This document shows positions 8,166-16,884 of a stretch of DNA of 64,000 nucleotides, piece after piece. Below the pieces are notes generated by a model. That model worked only from the letters and a program-made list of their open reading frames with translations, made no database searches and had not been told where the DNA came from. Source of the DNA: Gordonia sp. PP30 (GTDB lineage Bacteria; Actinomycetota; Actinomycetes; Mycobacteriales; Mycobacteriaceae). A program made the translations under genes and the position numbers. Every line of letters starts with the position of its first letter. Position 1 is the first letter of the stretch. Location: the NCBI RefSeq assembly GCF_023100845.1, contig NZ_CP095864.1:496001-560000 (forward strand). The letters run 5' to 3'.

Positions 8166-9614
8166 GTGACGCAGGCAACGATGGCCGCCGAGATTCCGGC
8201 GGGAGTGCGGGTGGTCGGCTACAGCATCGGGGATCCGGTCGAGGCGCCGATCCCGGAGGCTCCGGAGCGGCGATCGGGCTGGTGGTACTTCGCCACCTGG
8301 CTGATGACGCCGCACATCGAGTTCGGCGCGATCTACATGGGCATCGTCGTGGTGCTGTTCCTGCACATGAGCCTGTTGCAGGCGCTCATCGGAATCTTCT
8401 TCGGCGTCGCCTTCGGCGCGGTCAGCCACGGCCTTCTGACCGCGCGCGGGGTGCGACTGAAGGTGCCGCAGCTGGCTCTCGGTGGGCTCGCGTTCGGACG
8501 GATGGGCAACCTGATCCTGACCACGATCATGGCGGTGATCAGCTCGTTCGGCTGGTTCATCGTCAACTCGGTGGTGGCGGGGCTGGCGATCAACGCGATC
8601 TTCACCTCGATTCCGCTGGTGGGTGGCATCGGCATCGCCGTCGTGGTCCAGCTGGCCCTGGCCCAGATCCAGGTCAAGTACCGGGCGATCCAGCGGTACC
8701 TGTTCCCGGTGCTGGCGGTGATCCTGGTCGTCGCGGGCATCATGACGTTCGCGAAGGTCGACCTCGCCTACGACAAGGGCAGCCCGTGGAACTTCAACGG
8801 CATCGTCGCGGTGGTCGTGGTCGCCTGCCTCGCGTGGGCGTACACGATCGGCTGGAACCCCTATGCCACGGACTACGCCGCCCGCAGTAAGGGCAGCGCC
8901 TCGCCTCGCACGGCGGGACTCTGCTCGGCGCTGGGACTGTTCTGCGCGACGATGTTCGTGATGTCCATCGGCGTGGCCGCCGGCATCGTCATCGAGGGCG
9001 ACCCGTCGCTGCTCGCGAACGACAACCCCACCGCGCAGTTCACCGGCTACCTGCCGTCCGGATTCGGCGTGGTGGTGCTGATCGTGATTCTGATCGGTTC
9101 GTGGACCAACAACGCGATCACCCTGAAGTCGTCCAGGCACGTCTTCCGCAGCGGCAAGGACGACGCGGGCCAGACGGTCCTCGACCAGGTGGCGCCGCTC
9201 CTCATGACGGTGGTCGGATTCCTGCTCGGGTGGGCGGCGACGCAGGATCTACCGGCCAACTACCAGGGCTTCGTGATGGTGCTCGGCGTGTGGATCGCAC
9301 CGTGGCTCAACGTCTCGCTCGTCGACTATCTCCTGCGACGCAAGGACGACGACCCGACGCCATACCTCTACGCGAAGACCAAGACCAACAAGTGGGGCGT
9401 GATCTCGGTGGTGTTCGCGATCGCCGCGTCGCTCCTGATCTACGGCATCCAGATCATCGACGGCGGCAAGCTGGGCGGCGCTGATTCGCACCGTGTGTCG
9501 TACGCGGCGCTCGGCATGCTGGCCGGGTTCTATCTGTCCGCGGTGGTCTACTCGATGGGCATGAAGAAGATCTTCAAGCAGGACAAGACCTCGGCGGCCG
9601 CCAAGGTCGCGTGA
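8166..9614 (+). CDS. NCS1-type nucleobase/cation permease
   Basis: 482 residues from a GTG at 8166 preceded by GAGGAG at about 6 nt; longer starts upstream lack this. Roughly twelve hydrophobic segments, starting at WWYFATWLMTPHIEFGAIYM, with LGGLAFGRMGNLILTTIMAVISS and GWNPYATDYAARS in the positions where NCS1 (cytosine/purine/uracil/allantoin) symporters carry their substrate loops. Imports a nucleobase or related compound with a cation across the cytoplasmic membrane; specificity cannot be read here. No catabolic gene sits next to it. Confidence 0.85.
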   Translation: MTQATMAAEIPAGVRVVGYSIGDPVEAPIPEAPERRSGWWYFATWLMTPHIEFGAIYMGIVVVLFLHMSLLQALIGIFFGVAFGAVSHGLLTARGVRLKVPQLALGGLAFGRMGNLILTTIMAVISSFGWFIVNSVVAGLAINAIFTSIPLVGGIGIAVVVQLALAQIQVKYRAIQRYLFPVLAVILVVAGIMTFAKVDLAYDKGSPWNFNGIVAVVVVACLAWAYTIGWNPYATDYAARSKGSASPRTAGLCSALGLFCATMFVMSIGVAAGIVIEGDPSLLANDNPTAQFTGYLPSGFGVVVLIVILIGSWTNNAITLKSSRHVFRSGKDDAGQTVLDQVAPLLMTVVGFLLGWAATQDLPANYQGFVMVLGVWIAPWLNVSLVDYLLRRKDDDPTPYLYAKTKTNKWGVISVVFAIAASLLIYGIQIIDGGKLGGADSHRVSYAALGMLAGFYLSAVVYSMGMKKIFKQDKTSAAAKVA

Positions 9615-9624
9615 CCGGCCGCGC

Positions 9625-9828
9625 CTACGGGGCGCGGAAGCCGCGGGCGGCGAGCGCCTCGAGGACGGTCACATCGCCGAGGTACGGCTCGCTCTCCCGC
9701 GGCCAATGCACGACGACGTCGGTGAATCCGAGGGCGGCGGCGTGGCCGACGAGGTCGTCGAAGCGGCCGATGCTCTCCAGCGGGTTGCCGGGCGCGGCGT
9801 TCAGGCTCAGGCAGATTCCGAATCGCAT
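9625..9828 (-). pseudogene. luciferase-like monooxygenase remnant (N- and C-terminal ends fused)
   Basis: A 67-residue frame that opens MRFGICLSLN, the usual first strand of luciferase-like (LLM) flavin/F420 enzymes, and runs within 25 residues into GFTDVVVHWPRESEPYLGD, which in those enzymes is the last strand-helix of a protein of about 300 residues. The simplest reading is an internal deletion of about 230 codons that kept the frame. It could instead be a genuine small paralogue. Tail-to-tail with the NCS1 permease, 10 bp apart. Confidence 0.5.
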
Positions 9829-9915
9829 GGGCCGAGATTACCGGGATACTAAACCGTTGTGACCTCGCCGAATTCGCCCGAGAGCGACGGCCGGGTGAAC
9901 TAGCATCGAACAATC

Positions 9916-10734
9916 ATGCGGATCGCGGTCATCGGGGATATCGGGGGACATCTCGACGAGCTGCGCGCCGAACTGCGGATCCTCGGAGTGGAGCGCGAGG
10001 GACGGCTGCCCGACGATCTGGCCGTGGTTCAGGTGGGCGACCTGGTGCACCGGGGGCCCGAGTCGGACGCCGTGGTGGAACTGGTCGGCATCTACCTGGA
10101 CGATAATCCCGGACGGTGGATCCAGCTGATCGGCAACCACGAGGCGCTGTATCTGCGGACACCGGAATTCCATTGGCCGGAACAGATCGGGAAGGCGGCC
10201 GCCAAGACCCTGCGGAAGTGGTGGAAGCAGGGGAAGCCGGTCGGCGCCGCGGCGATCGTCACGGCCGACGAGTCGTTCCTGGTGACGCACGCGGGCGTCA
10301 CCGCGGGGTTCTGGTCGGCCGTCCTCGATGCGCCCGGTACGCCGGGCGAGGCGGCGGCCCGGCTGAACCGGCTGGCCCGTTCGGGCGACGCGGCGTTCTT
10401 CTCGCCGGGCCTGATGCTGACCGGCCGCGCCAATCCGTATGCCGGGCCGATCTGGGCGGAGTCGAGTCGCGAGCTGATCCCGGGCTGGGCCGACGCCACC
10501 ATGCCGTTCAGCCAGGTCCACGGACACTCCGGACTGGTCGACTGGCAGGGCTCGGACGCGTCGGTGCCCGCGCCCGGCGCGGTAATCATGTCCGCCGACT
10601 TCTACGGGAAACATGCGACGGTGTGGATCGCCGGCCAGCGGATCGTCGGCGTCGACCCGGGGCACGGCCGGGAAGCGGTCAAGCCGTGGCGGTCATTCGT
10701 GGTCGAGGGCTATCTGGACCCGGGACCGTCCTGA
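9916..10734 (+). CDS. metallophosphoesterase
   Basis: 272 residues of the calcineurin-like superfamily. Motifs appear in order: GDIGGH (residues 7-12), GDLVHRGPESDAV (about 40), GNHEALYL (about 75), a later THAGV and a late HGHSG. The first motif departs from the usual GDxHG, with His displaced two positions. Dinuclear-metal phosphoesterase; candidate substrates are phosphoproteins or nucleotides, undetermined. A TAGCAT -10-like box at 9901-9906 lies close to the ATG, suggesting a short or absent leader. Its 3' side abuts the insertion-sequence cluster. Confidence 0.85.
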   Translation: MRIAVIGDIGGHLDELRAELRILGVEREGRLPDDLAVVQVGDLVHRGPESDAVVELVGIYLDDNPGRWIQLIGNHEALYLRTPEFHWPEQIGKAAAKTLRKWWKQGKPVGAAAIVTADESFLVTHAGVTAGFWSAVLDAPGTPGEAAARLNRLARSGDAAFFSPGLMLTGRANPYAGPIWAESSRELIPGWADATMPFSQVHGHSGLVDWQGSDASVPAPGAVIMSADFYGKHATVWIAGQRIVGVDPGHGREAVKPWRSFVVEGYLDPGPS

Positions 10735-10904
10735 CCGATCGACCGGGAACTCTCGGCCGGTCATGATGCTCTCGATCGACGTCACGAGCGCCGCCACGGT
10801 GACGTCCGGCCTGACTCGTGCCACATTTCGGTGACTTGGCTCGTCGGGTCGGCGCGACCTGGGGTTTTGGCCGCCGGTAGTGCCCGTTTGGGGCACTAAA
10901 CTGG

Positions 10905-11422
10905 GTGTCTACGATCGATCGTGTGGGGTTGTTCGTCCGGAAGGTGCGGACCGCGTCGGGTGCGACAGCGGTACAGATCGTGTCGAAGGAACGTGGTGTG
11001 CGCCGGATCGTCGAACACATCGGATTTGCGCACACACCCGAAGAACTCGCGGTATTGCTCGAGGTCGCCGATACCAAGATTCATGCAGGTCAACTCGCTT
11101 TCGACTTGTCTGCGTCGTTGCCGGCGAAGGTTTCGGCGGTCCCCGAGGTGGCCGGGTCACAATCCCGCGTGTTGTGGGAAGTCCTCGAACAGGGCTACCG
11201 CGATCTCGGGTTCGACAAGATCGGCACTGACGCGTTCAAACAGTTGGTGCTGGCCAGGATCGTCGAACCGACGAGCAAGGCCGACACGATCCGAGTGCTG
11301 GCCGAACTCGGAGTGCCTTCACCATCGCTGCGCACGATCTGGCGCACCCTCAAACGCAGTGTCACCGAGGACTGGCGGACACAGCTCGCTTCGGCGGCGT
11401 TGGGGCATGTCACCGCGGGCGG
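10905..11422 (+). pseudogene. IS1634-family transposase, 5' fragment
   Basis: Begins at a GTG (VSTIDRVGLFVRKV) and carries the N-terminal part of an IS1549/IS1634-type transposase (VQIVSKERGVRRIVEHIG, LARIVEPTSKADTIRVLAEL). After TAGG, encoded by the target-site sequence, it runs into seven codons of the inner element and stops at 11447. Not expected to be active alone. The continuing half starts at 12874. Confidence 0.9.
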
Positions 11423-12864
11423 AGTAGTGCCCCATAAGGTGGTGTAACTCGGTGGCCGAGATCGTCTCCGACTTCGTGTCGGGACGGACGTAGAGCGGCC
11501 ACCGTGTGATCCTTCGAGTCAACCGTCTAAAGAATCCTCGAACGGAGTCATCACGATGACCGCACCTCATATTGTCGACCCTGCAGGCCTGCTTGGCCAA
11601 GCCCTCGCCGACGCGTCACCGGATCTGATGCGCGAGCTGCTGCAAACCATCATCAACGCCCTGCTTTCCGCCGATGCCGACGCTGTCTGCGGCGCCGAGT
11701 GGAACGCCCGCTCGGCTGAGCGCACCAACTACCGAAACGGCTACCGCCACCGGCCCCTGGATACCCGCGTCGGAACCGTCGATGTCGCCGTCCCGAAACT
11801 GCGCTCGGGTTCGTACTTCCCCGAGTGGCTGCTCGAGCGCCGCAAGCGGGCCGAATCCGCCCTGATCACCGTCGTGGCGGACTGCTACCTTGCCGGAGTA
11901 TCGACCCGCCGGATGGACAAACTGGTCAAGACGCTGGGCATCGACTCACTGTCCAAATCCCAGGTCTCCCGCATGGCCACCGAACTGGACGAGCAGGTCG
12001 CCGCCTTCCGACACCGCCGCCTGGACGAGGCCGGCCCGTTCACCTTCGTCACCGCCGATGCGTTGACGATCAAGGTCCGCGAGAACAAGCAGGTCGTCAA
12101 GGCTTCAGTGCTGCTGGCCACCGGCGTCAACGGCGACGGCCACCGCGAAGTCCTCGGGATGCAGGTGGCCACCAGTGAGACCAAGGCCTCATGGAACACC
12201 TTCTTCGCCGACCTGGTGGCCCGCGGCCTGGACGGAGTCCGGTTGGTGACCTCCGATGCCCACGCCGGACTGGTCGAGGCGATCGCGGCGAACCTGCCCG
12301 GCGCCGCCTGGCAGCGCTGCCGCACCCACTACGCCGCCAACCTCATGGCCACCTGCCCCAAGAGCATGTGGCCGGCCGTGAAAGCCATGCTGCACAGCGT
12401 CTACGACCAGCCCACCGCCACCGCGGTGCATGAGCAGTTCGACCGGCTCCTGGAGTACACCGAAGACAGGCTGCCCGAGGTCGCCGACCACCTCGACGAT
12501 GCCCGCGAGGACCTGCTGGCCTTCACCGCGTTCCCCGACGACGTATGGCGTCAGATCTGGTCCAACAACCCCACCGAACGCCTCAACCGTGAGATACGAC
12601 GCCGCACCGACGTCGTGGGGATCTTCCCCAACCGAGACGCGATCATCAGGCTCATCGGCGCCGTCCTGGCCGAGCAGACCGACGAATGGGCCGAAGGCCG
12701 CCGATACCTCGGCCTCGAAGTCCTGAGCCGCTGCAGGCTGACCCTGACCACCGACACAAACACCGACTCGACGACGGAGGTGACCACCGATGACCTGATG
12801 CAAATACCAGCCTGACCACCACCGAAGGATCAACAACGAGTTACACCACTACTTGGGGCTTGAC
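11423..12864 (+). mobile_element. IS256-family insertion sequence
   Basis: About 1.44 kb inserted in the IS1634 transposase gene. The ends share GCCCCA and GTGGTGTAACTCG in inverted orientation (left near 11428-11453, right near 12836-12858). The sequence ACCGCGGGCGG is present on both sides (11412-11422 and 12863-12873); 8-9 bp of it fits the target duplication expected of this family. The exact end positions are uncertain by a few bases. Contains one intact transposase gene. Confidence 0.85.
11556..12815 (+). CDS. IS256-family (mutator-type) transposase
   Basis: 419 residues. N-terminal helical region, [19 protein letters not shown] and [20 protein letters not shown] typical of the family, then the DDE core: Asp in [11 protein letters not shown], Asp in [10 protein letters not shown] with [13 protein letters not shown], and the Glu in [18 protein letters not shown], followed by [17 protein letters not shown]. 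Length and motifs are complete, so the element may be mobile. Start ATG has GGAG about 9 nt upstream. Confidence 0.95.
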   Translation: MTAPHIVDPAGLLGQALADASPDLMRELLQTIINALLSADADAVCGAEWNARSAERTNYRNGYRHRPLDTRVGTVDVAVPKLRSGSYFPEWLLERRKRAESALITVVADCYLAGVSTRRMDKLVKTLGIDSLSKSQVSRMATELDEQVAAFRHRRLDEAGPFTFVTADALTIKVRENKQVVKASVLLATGVNGDGHREVLGMQVATSETKASWNTFFADLVARGLDGVRLVTSDAHAGLVEAIAANLPGAAWQRCRTHYAANLMATCPKSMWPAVKAMLHSVYDQPTATAVHEQFDRLLEYTEDRLPEVADHLDDAREDLLAFTAFPDDVWRQIWSNNPTERLNREIRRRTDVVGIFPNRDAIIRLIGAVLAEQTDEWAEGRRYLGLEVLSRCRLTLTTDTNTDSTTEVTTDDLMQIPA

Positions 12865-12873
12865 CGCGGGCGG

Positions 12874-13879
12874 GGCCCTGTCTGTCGTGATGTACGACGT
12901 GACGACCCTGTACTTCGAAGCTGAGAACGAAGACACCTTCCGGAATGTCGGGATGAGCAAGGAACGGCGGGTCGACCCCCAGATCCTCGTCGGGATGCTC
13001 GTCGACCCGACCGGGTTTCCCCTCGACGTGCACTCCTTCGCCGGCAACCGGGCAGAGACCAGCACACTGCTGCCCGTGCTCACCCGGTTCCGCGAACGCC
13101 ACCACGGCGCTGACGTCGTCGTCGTCGCTGACGCCGGAATGCTGTCGGCCGCTAATCTCAACGCCCTGCAGGAGGCAGGTTTCGATTTCATCGTCGGGTC
13201 CCGCACCGGCTCGGCGCCACGTGACCTGGCCGAACACTACGAACGCCGCGGCACCTACCTTCGCGACGGCCAAACCATCGAAACCAAGCGGACCATGGGG
13301 ACCGGCGCGCACGCTCGCACACGGCGGGTGGTCTGGCACTACTCACGCAAACGCGAGCGCCGCGACAACATCACCTTGAACAAGCAGATCGAACGAGCCC
13401 AGGACATCGCCGACGGGCGGCGCCGGCCGAAGAAGGACCGATTCGTGGCCCTCGGGAACCAGCCCGGCGTGAACTGGGACGCAGTCGACAAGGCCCGCTC
13501 GTACCTCGGTCTGAAGGGCTACGTCACCAGCATCTCCTCGGGCACGCTCTCCGGCGAGCACATCGTTGCCGCCTACCACGACCTGTTCCGGGTCGAGGAA
13601 TCGTTCCGGATGGCCAAAAGCGACCTGCGGGCCCGGCCGATGTTCCACCACCAGCGCGAATCCATCGAAGCGCACCTGACCATCGTGTTCGCCGCACTCG
13701 CCGTCACCCGCCACCTCACCGACACCACCGGCTACTCCATCAAACGCATCATCACCACACTGCGCCCGGTACGTGACGTCATGATCCACATCCGCGGACA
13801 ACACGTCATGGCCGAAACACCACTCGACGGAACCGCCGCCGAAATCATCGCGAAACTCCACGCCTCAACGGGGCACTAA
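12874..13879 (+). pseudogene. IS1634-family transposase, 3' fragment
   Basis: Continues the split transposase in frame from the TAGG codons. It holds the catalytic residues: Asp in VVMYDVTTLYFEAE, Asp in VVVADAGMLSA and the Y-R-E-K segment YHDLFRVEESFRMAKSDLR. ISVHIRGQHVMAE-like C-terminal sequence (MIHIRGQHVMAETPLDG) precedes the stop. 5' fragment plus this fragment total 1524 nt, exactly 508 codons including stop, so only the inner insertion breaks the gene. Confidence 0.9.
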
Positions 13880-13993
13880 AGTGGCACGACTCGGGTCCGG
13901 GGCCGGCCCGGACCCCAGGAAGGGGCCTCGTCATACTCGGCGCGAAGAGTAGATTGTAAGGCGATCTGCCAGTCATGGTGGGAGGGGGAAACG

Positions 13994-14692
13994 ATGAGTT
14001 CGACGACGCCGCGCGGGGTCGCGGGCCTGGAGCCGGTGGCCAACCCGACCCGGCGCGATGCGGTGATCAACGAGATCAAACGCGGCATCGTTCTCGGCAC
14101 GATCCGGCCGGGGGAGCGGCTGACGGAGTCCTCGCTCAGCGAGGCGCTGCGGGTGAGTCGTCCGACGGTGCGCGAGGCACTGAACTGGATCGCGCAGGAG
14201 GGGCTGCTGGTGCAGCAGCCGTACCGCGGTCTGCGCGTCGCCGAACTGGACCCCCGGGAGATCCTGGACGTCGCGCATGTCCGGGTGGCCCTGGACATGC
14301 AGGCGATGACCGAGGTGCTGGCGGATGAGTCCGGCGCGAAGATGGCGGCCATCCGGCGGGCGTGGGAGGAGTACCGGCCGCTCGCGGACGATCGGGATCC
14401 GATGGTCCAGCACGAGTCGCATGTGGCCTTTCACCGACGCATCTGGGAGGCCGCGGGCAACACCTTCCTGATGAATCTCTGGCCGGCGACCGAGGCGCAC
14501 ATCACCATCTGTCTCGCGCGCGACCAGGCGGCCCGGCACGACCCCGAGCGTGCCCCGCGGGCGCATCGGGCGTTGATGGACGCCTTCGAGACCGGTGATC
14601 TCGAAACGGTGCATGCGGCGCTCGTCGTGCACATCATCGACAGTGCCGAGCAACTGGTGGCGCTGATCGAGCAGCGCGAATCGGGCGCCTGA
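13994..14692 (+). CDS. GntR family regulator, FadR/FCD subgroup
   Basis: 232 residues. An N-terminal winged helix-turn-helix (about 25-90; RPGERLTESSLSEALRVSRP, REALNWIAQEGLL) is followed by an all-helical FCD ligand domain with the expected Asp and His residues (VAHVRVALDMQA, HVAFHRRIWEAAGN, VVHIIDSAEQ). Such regulators commonly sense organic acids and repress uptake genes. The convergent downstream gene is an amino-acid permease whose upstream region carries a GntR-type operator at 16823-16833, so control of that permease is likely. GGGAGGGGG precedes the ATG by 6 nt. About 100 bp downstream of the IS cluster. Confidence 0.9.
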   Translation: MSSTTPRGVAGLEPVANPTRRDAVINEIKRGIVLGTIRPGERLTESSLSEALRVSRPTVREALNWIAQEGLLVQQPYRGLRVAELDPREILDVAHVRVALDMQAMTEVLADESGAKMAAIRRAWEEYRPLADDRDPMVQHESHVAFHRRIWEAAGNTFLMNLWPATEAHITICLARDQAARHDPERAPRAHRALMDAFETGDLETVHAALVVHIIDSAEQLVALIEQRESGA

Positions 14693-14804
14693 ATCCGACC
14701 GGAGCCCGCATCGGGCGCAGATCACCGGCTCGGTCGTGACGGTCGCCACCCGGCCGGGCCCGATGTGCCGCACGGCGGACGTGCCCCGTGGGCGCAGGGA
14801 GAAA

Positions 14805-14849
14805 CTTCTCCTCCGTCGCGGGCCGAGACGGCACACGGCGGAGGAGAAG
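14805..14849. terminator. hairpin between convergent genes
   Basis: Arms 14805-14818 (CTTCTCCTCCGTCG) and 14836-14849 (CGGCGGAGGAGAAG) pair with one mismatch around a 17-nt loop. It lies between the gntR stop and the permease stop, where a shared terminator is expected. No clear T-run. Confidence 0.6.
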
Positions 14850-14852
14850 CAC

Positions 14853-16719
14853 TCACGACACGGCGTGCGCCCGGTCCGCGGCCTCCTCCAGCTCGGCGTC
14901 GAGCAGGGTCCGCTGGACCACCTGATCCATCTCCCACGTGCGGTGTCCGACACGGACCGCCCAGAGATAGGTCAGGACGCCGAGGATCACCACCACCACG
15001 ATGTCGGTGCCGTAGCGGAAGATCGGCTGCGGCCCGGTGTCGCCGAAGTACGACAGGAACAGCGCGCCGATCAGGGCGACGAGCACCCAGAGGCCGGCGC
15101 CGATGAGCTTGCGGCCCTCGGCGTTGCTGATGGCCCACAGTGCGGCGAGGAACGCCACCACGAGGAGCAGGAACACCGGCAGATACACCGCGGCGCTCCA
15201 GTGCTTGACGTCGTAGCTCGCGGCGAACAGCCAGCCCGACTGGACGGCCACGACCACCCAGACGACCGTGAAGATCAGCGACAGGGCGCCGGACGCCGCG
15301 CGCGGGGGTGAAGCCGGACTTCACCGACGAGTACGACGCGTAGATCGGCAGCCCGATGATCACCACGGTCATCACGTTCACCATGGTCATCCAGCCGGCC
15401 CAGAAGCACAGCAGCAGCGAGCAGACGTAGCCCGCGCAACCCCAGAAGGTGCTCGCCGGGACCTTGATCGGCCTCGGCAGTTCGGGCGCGCACCGGGCGA
15501 AGACCGCCATGCACGGCCCGGCGATCAGATAGTTGAGCACCAGGGCCGTCGAGACCATGCCGACGAACGTGTACCAGGACGGCACCGGCAGGAACATCAG
15601 GAAGCCCACCGCGGTGGTGATGGTCAGGGCCAGCCACGGCACGCCGAACCGGTTCATCTTCTGCACGTTCTGCGGCATCTCGTTGTTGACCGACATCGAG
15701 TACAGCGTGCGGCCGCCCAGCCCGACCCAGACCCAGCCGCAGGCCGCCGGGGACAGCACCGCGTCGGACAGCAGAACCAGGGCGAACCAGGAGAACCCGG
15801 CCGCGGTCACCGCTGCGAGCAGCGGCTCCGAGGCCCACGGTGAGGTGAACAGCCCGGCCCAGTCGCCGCGGGCGACCTCGGCCTTGCTCCAGTCGATGGC
15901 CCCGATGAACGCGGTCTGCAGCAGCGTGTACAGGACCAGCGGGATCAGCAGGCCGCCGATCAGCATGGCCAGCGGGATGTTCTTCTTCGGGTTGATCACC
16001 TCGCCGCCGAAGTCGACGATCTGGCGGATACCGACGTAGGCGAACACGATGCCGCCGCCGGAGACCGCGCCGAACACCGCGCCCCAGCCCATCGGGGCGA
16101 AGCCGCCGTGCTCGCTGAAGTTGGAGCTGTCGAACGCGGTGAACATCAGGATCACTGTGAGCGCCGGGATCACCAGCTTCCAGATGGTGACCACCTTGTT
16201 CGACTCGGTGAGCAGCGTGGCGCCGAAGATGTTCAGCGCGAGGAAGATCAGCAGGACGATCCAGCCGGTGATGATGCCGGTCGGCCAGGCCAGCATGACC
16301 GGGCCGTCGCCGGACTGTTTGATCAGGCCGAGATGCTTCCAGTGACCGCCGATGTAGGTCAGCACGGCCTGCGTCTCGATCACCGGCAGTGCGATCACGG
16401 CGATCAGGTAGCCCCAGCCGTTGATCCACGACAGGAATCCGCCGTGCGTCATGCGGGGATACCGGACGCCGCCACCGGAGCGCGGGAGCATGGTGCCCAG
16501 TTCCATCCACGAGATGCCGATGACGGCGAAGAACACCGCGCCGAGCACCCAGGCCACGATGGCCGCGGGCCCGGCGCGCGACACGGCGGCGAGCGTCGCC
16601 AGCAGCCAGCCGGAGCCGACCTGGATGCTGACGGCGAGGCCGATCAGGCTGAACAGTCCGATGGTGCGCTTGAGATGTTTGTCGGCCGCTTCGTAATCGA
16701 CCTCGACGTCGATCGCCAT
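14853..16719 (-). pseudogene. APC-family amino-acid permease, single frameshift
   Basis: Starts at an ATG at 16719 (MAIDVEVDYEAADKHLKR), with AAGGAG upstream; a GTG at 16734 is in frame but worse placed. Many hydrophobic segments (LIGLAVSIQVGSGWLLATL, IVAWVLGAVFFAVIGISWME) mark an amino acid/polyamine permease, nearest in style to YveA-like symporters. After KSGFTPAR the frame is lost near 15295-15306 and resumes one frame over as GALSLIFTVVWVVVAVQ, with further spans, to a stop at 14853. Dropping one base in the CCCGCGCGCGGCG run restores about 621 residues. This could be a real pseudogene or a sequencing error. Confidence 0.8.
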
Positions 16720-16822
16720 CTCCCACTCCTTCACAGGAAGGACGAGGCGCCCTTCACCTCGTCACGGCGCATCGGGGTCTCCCCGGCGATGCGTGGTTGT
16801 AATGTAGAACACATCGTGAAGA

Positions 16823-16833
16823 TTGTCAGACAA
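16823..16833. promoter_or_regulatory. GntR/FCD-type operator upstream of the permease
   Basis: TTGTCAGACAA is a perfect palindrome around one central base and fits the TNGTNNNACNA pattern known for FCD regulators such as LldR. It lies about 105 bp upstream of the permease start. The regulator encoded at 13994 is the obvious candidate binder; that link is inference. Confidence 0.55.
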
Positions 16834-16884
16834 ACCCGGGAGTAAGTAGAAGTCGCTCGGTTGTGTCGATGTCGACCGGCCCGG

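Larger units (their letters stand above)
10810..13895 (+). mobile_element. IS1634-family insertion sequence, interrupted by an IS256-family element
   Basis: Boundaries are inferred from terminal inverted repeats, 15 bp with 13 matches: CCTGACTCGTGCCAC at 10810-10824 and, at the right end, GTGGCACGACTCGGG at 13881-13895. Both are flanked by the 5-bp direct repeat TCCGG (10805-10809 and 13896-13900). A perfect hairpin TAGTGCCC-GTTTG-GGGCACTA lies at 10878-10898 just upstream of the transposase start. The transposase frame is split at 11422/12874 by the inner element; removing it and one target copy restores 507 codons plus stop. Confidence 0.8.

Noticed and set aside
10693..10896. Short minus-strand frame next to the IS (VTVAALVTSIESIMTGREF), which looked like the tail of a regulator cut by the insertion
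   Set aside because: On the other side of the IS the same frame hits a stop within about 40 bp and shows no matching N-terminal half; it overlaps the phosphoesterase 3' end. Possible but not supported.
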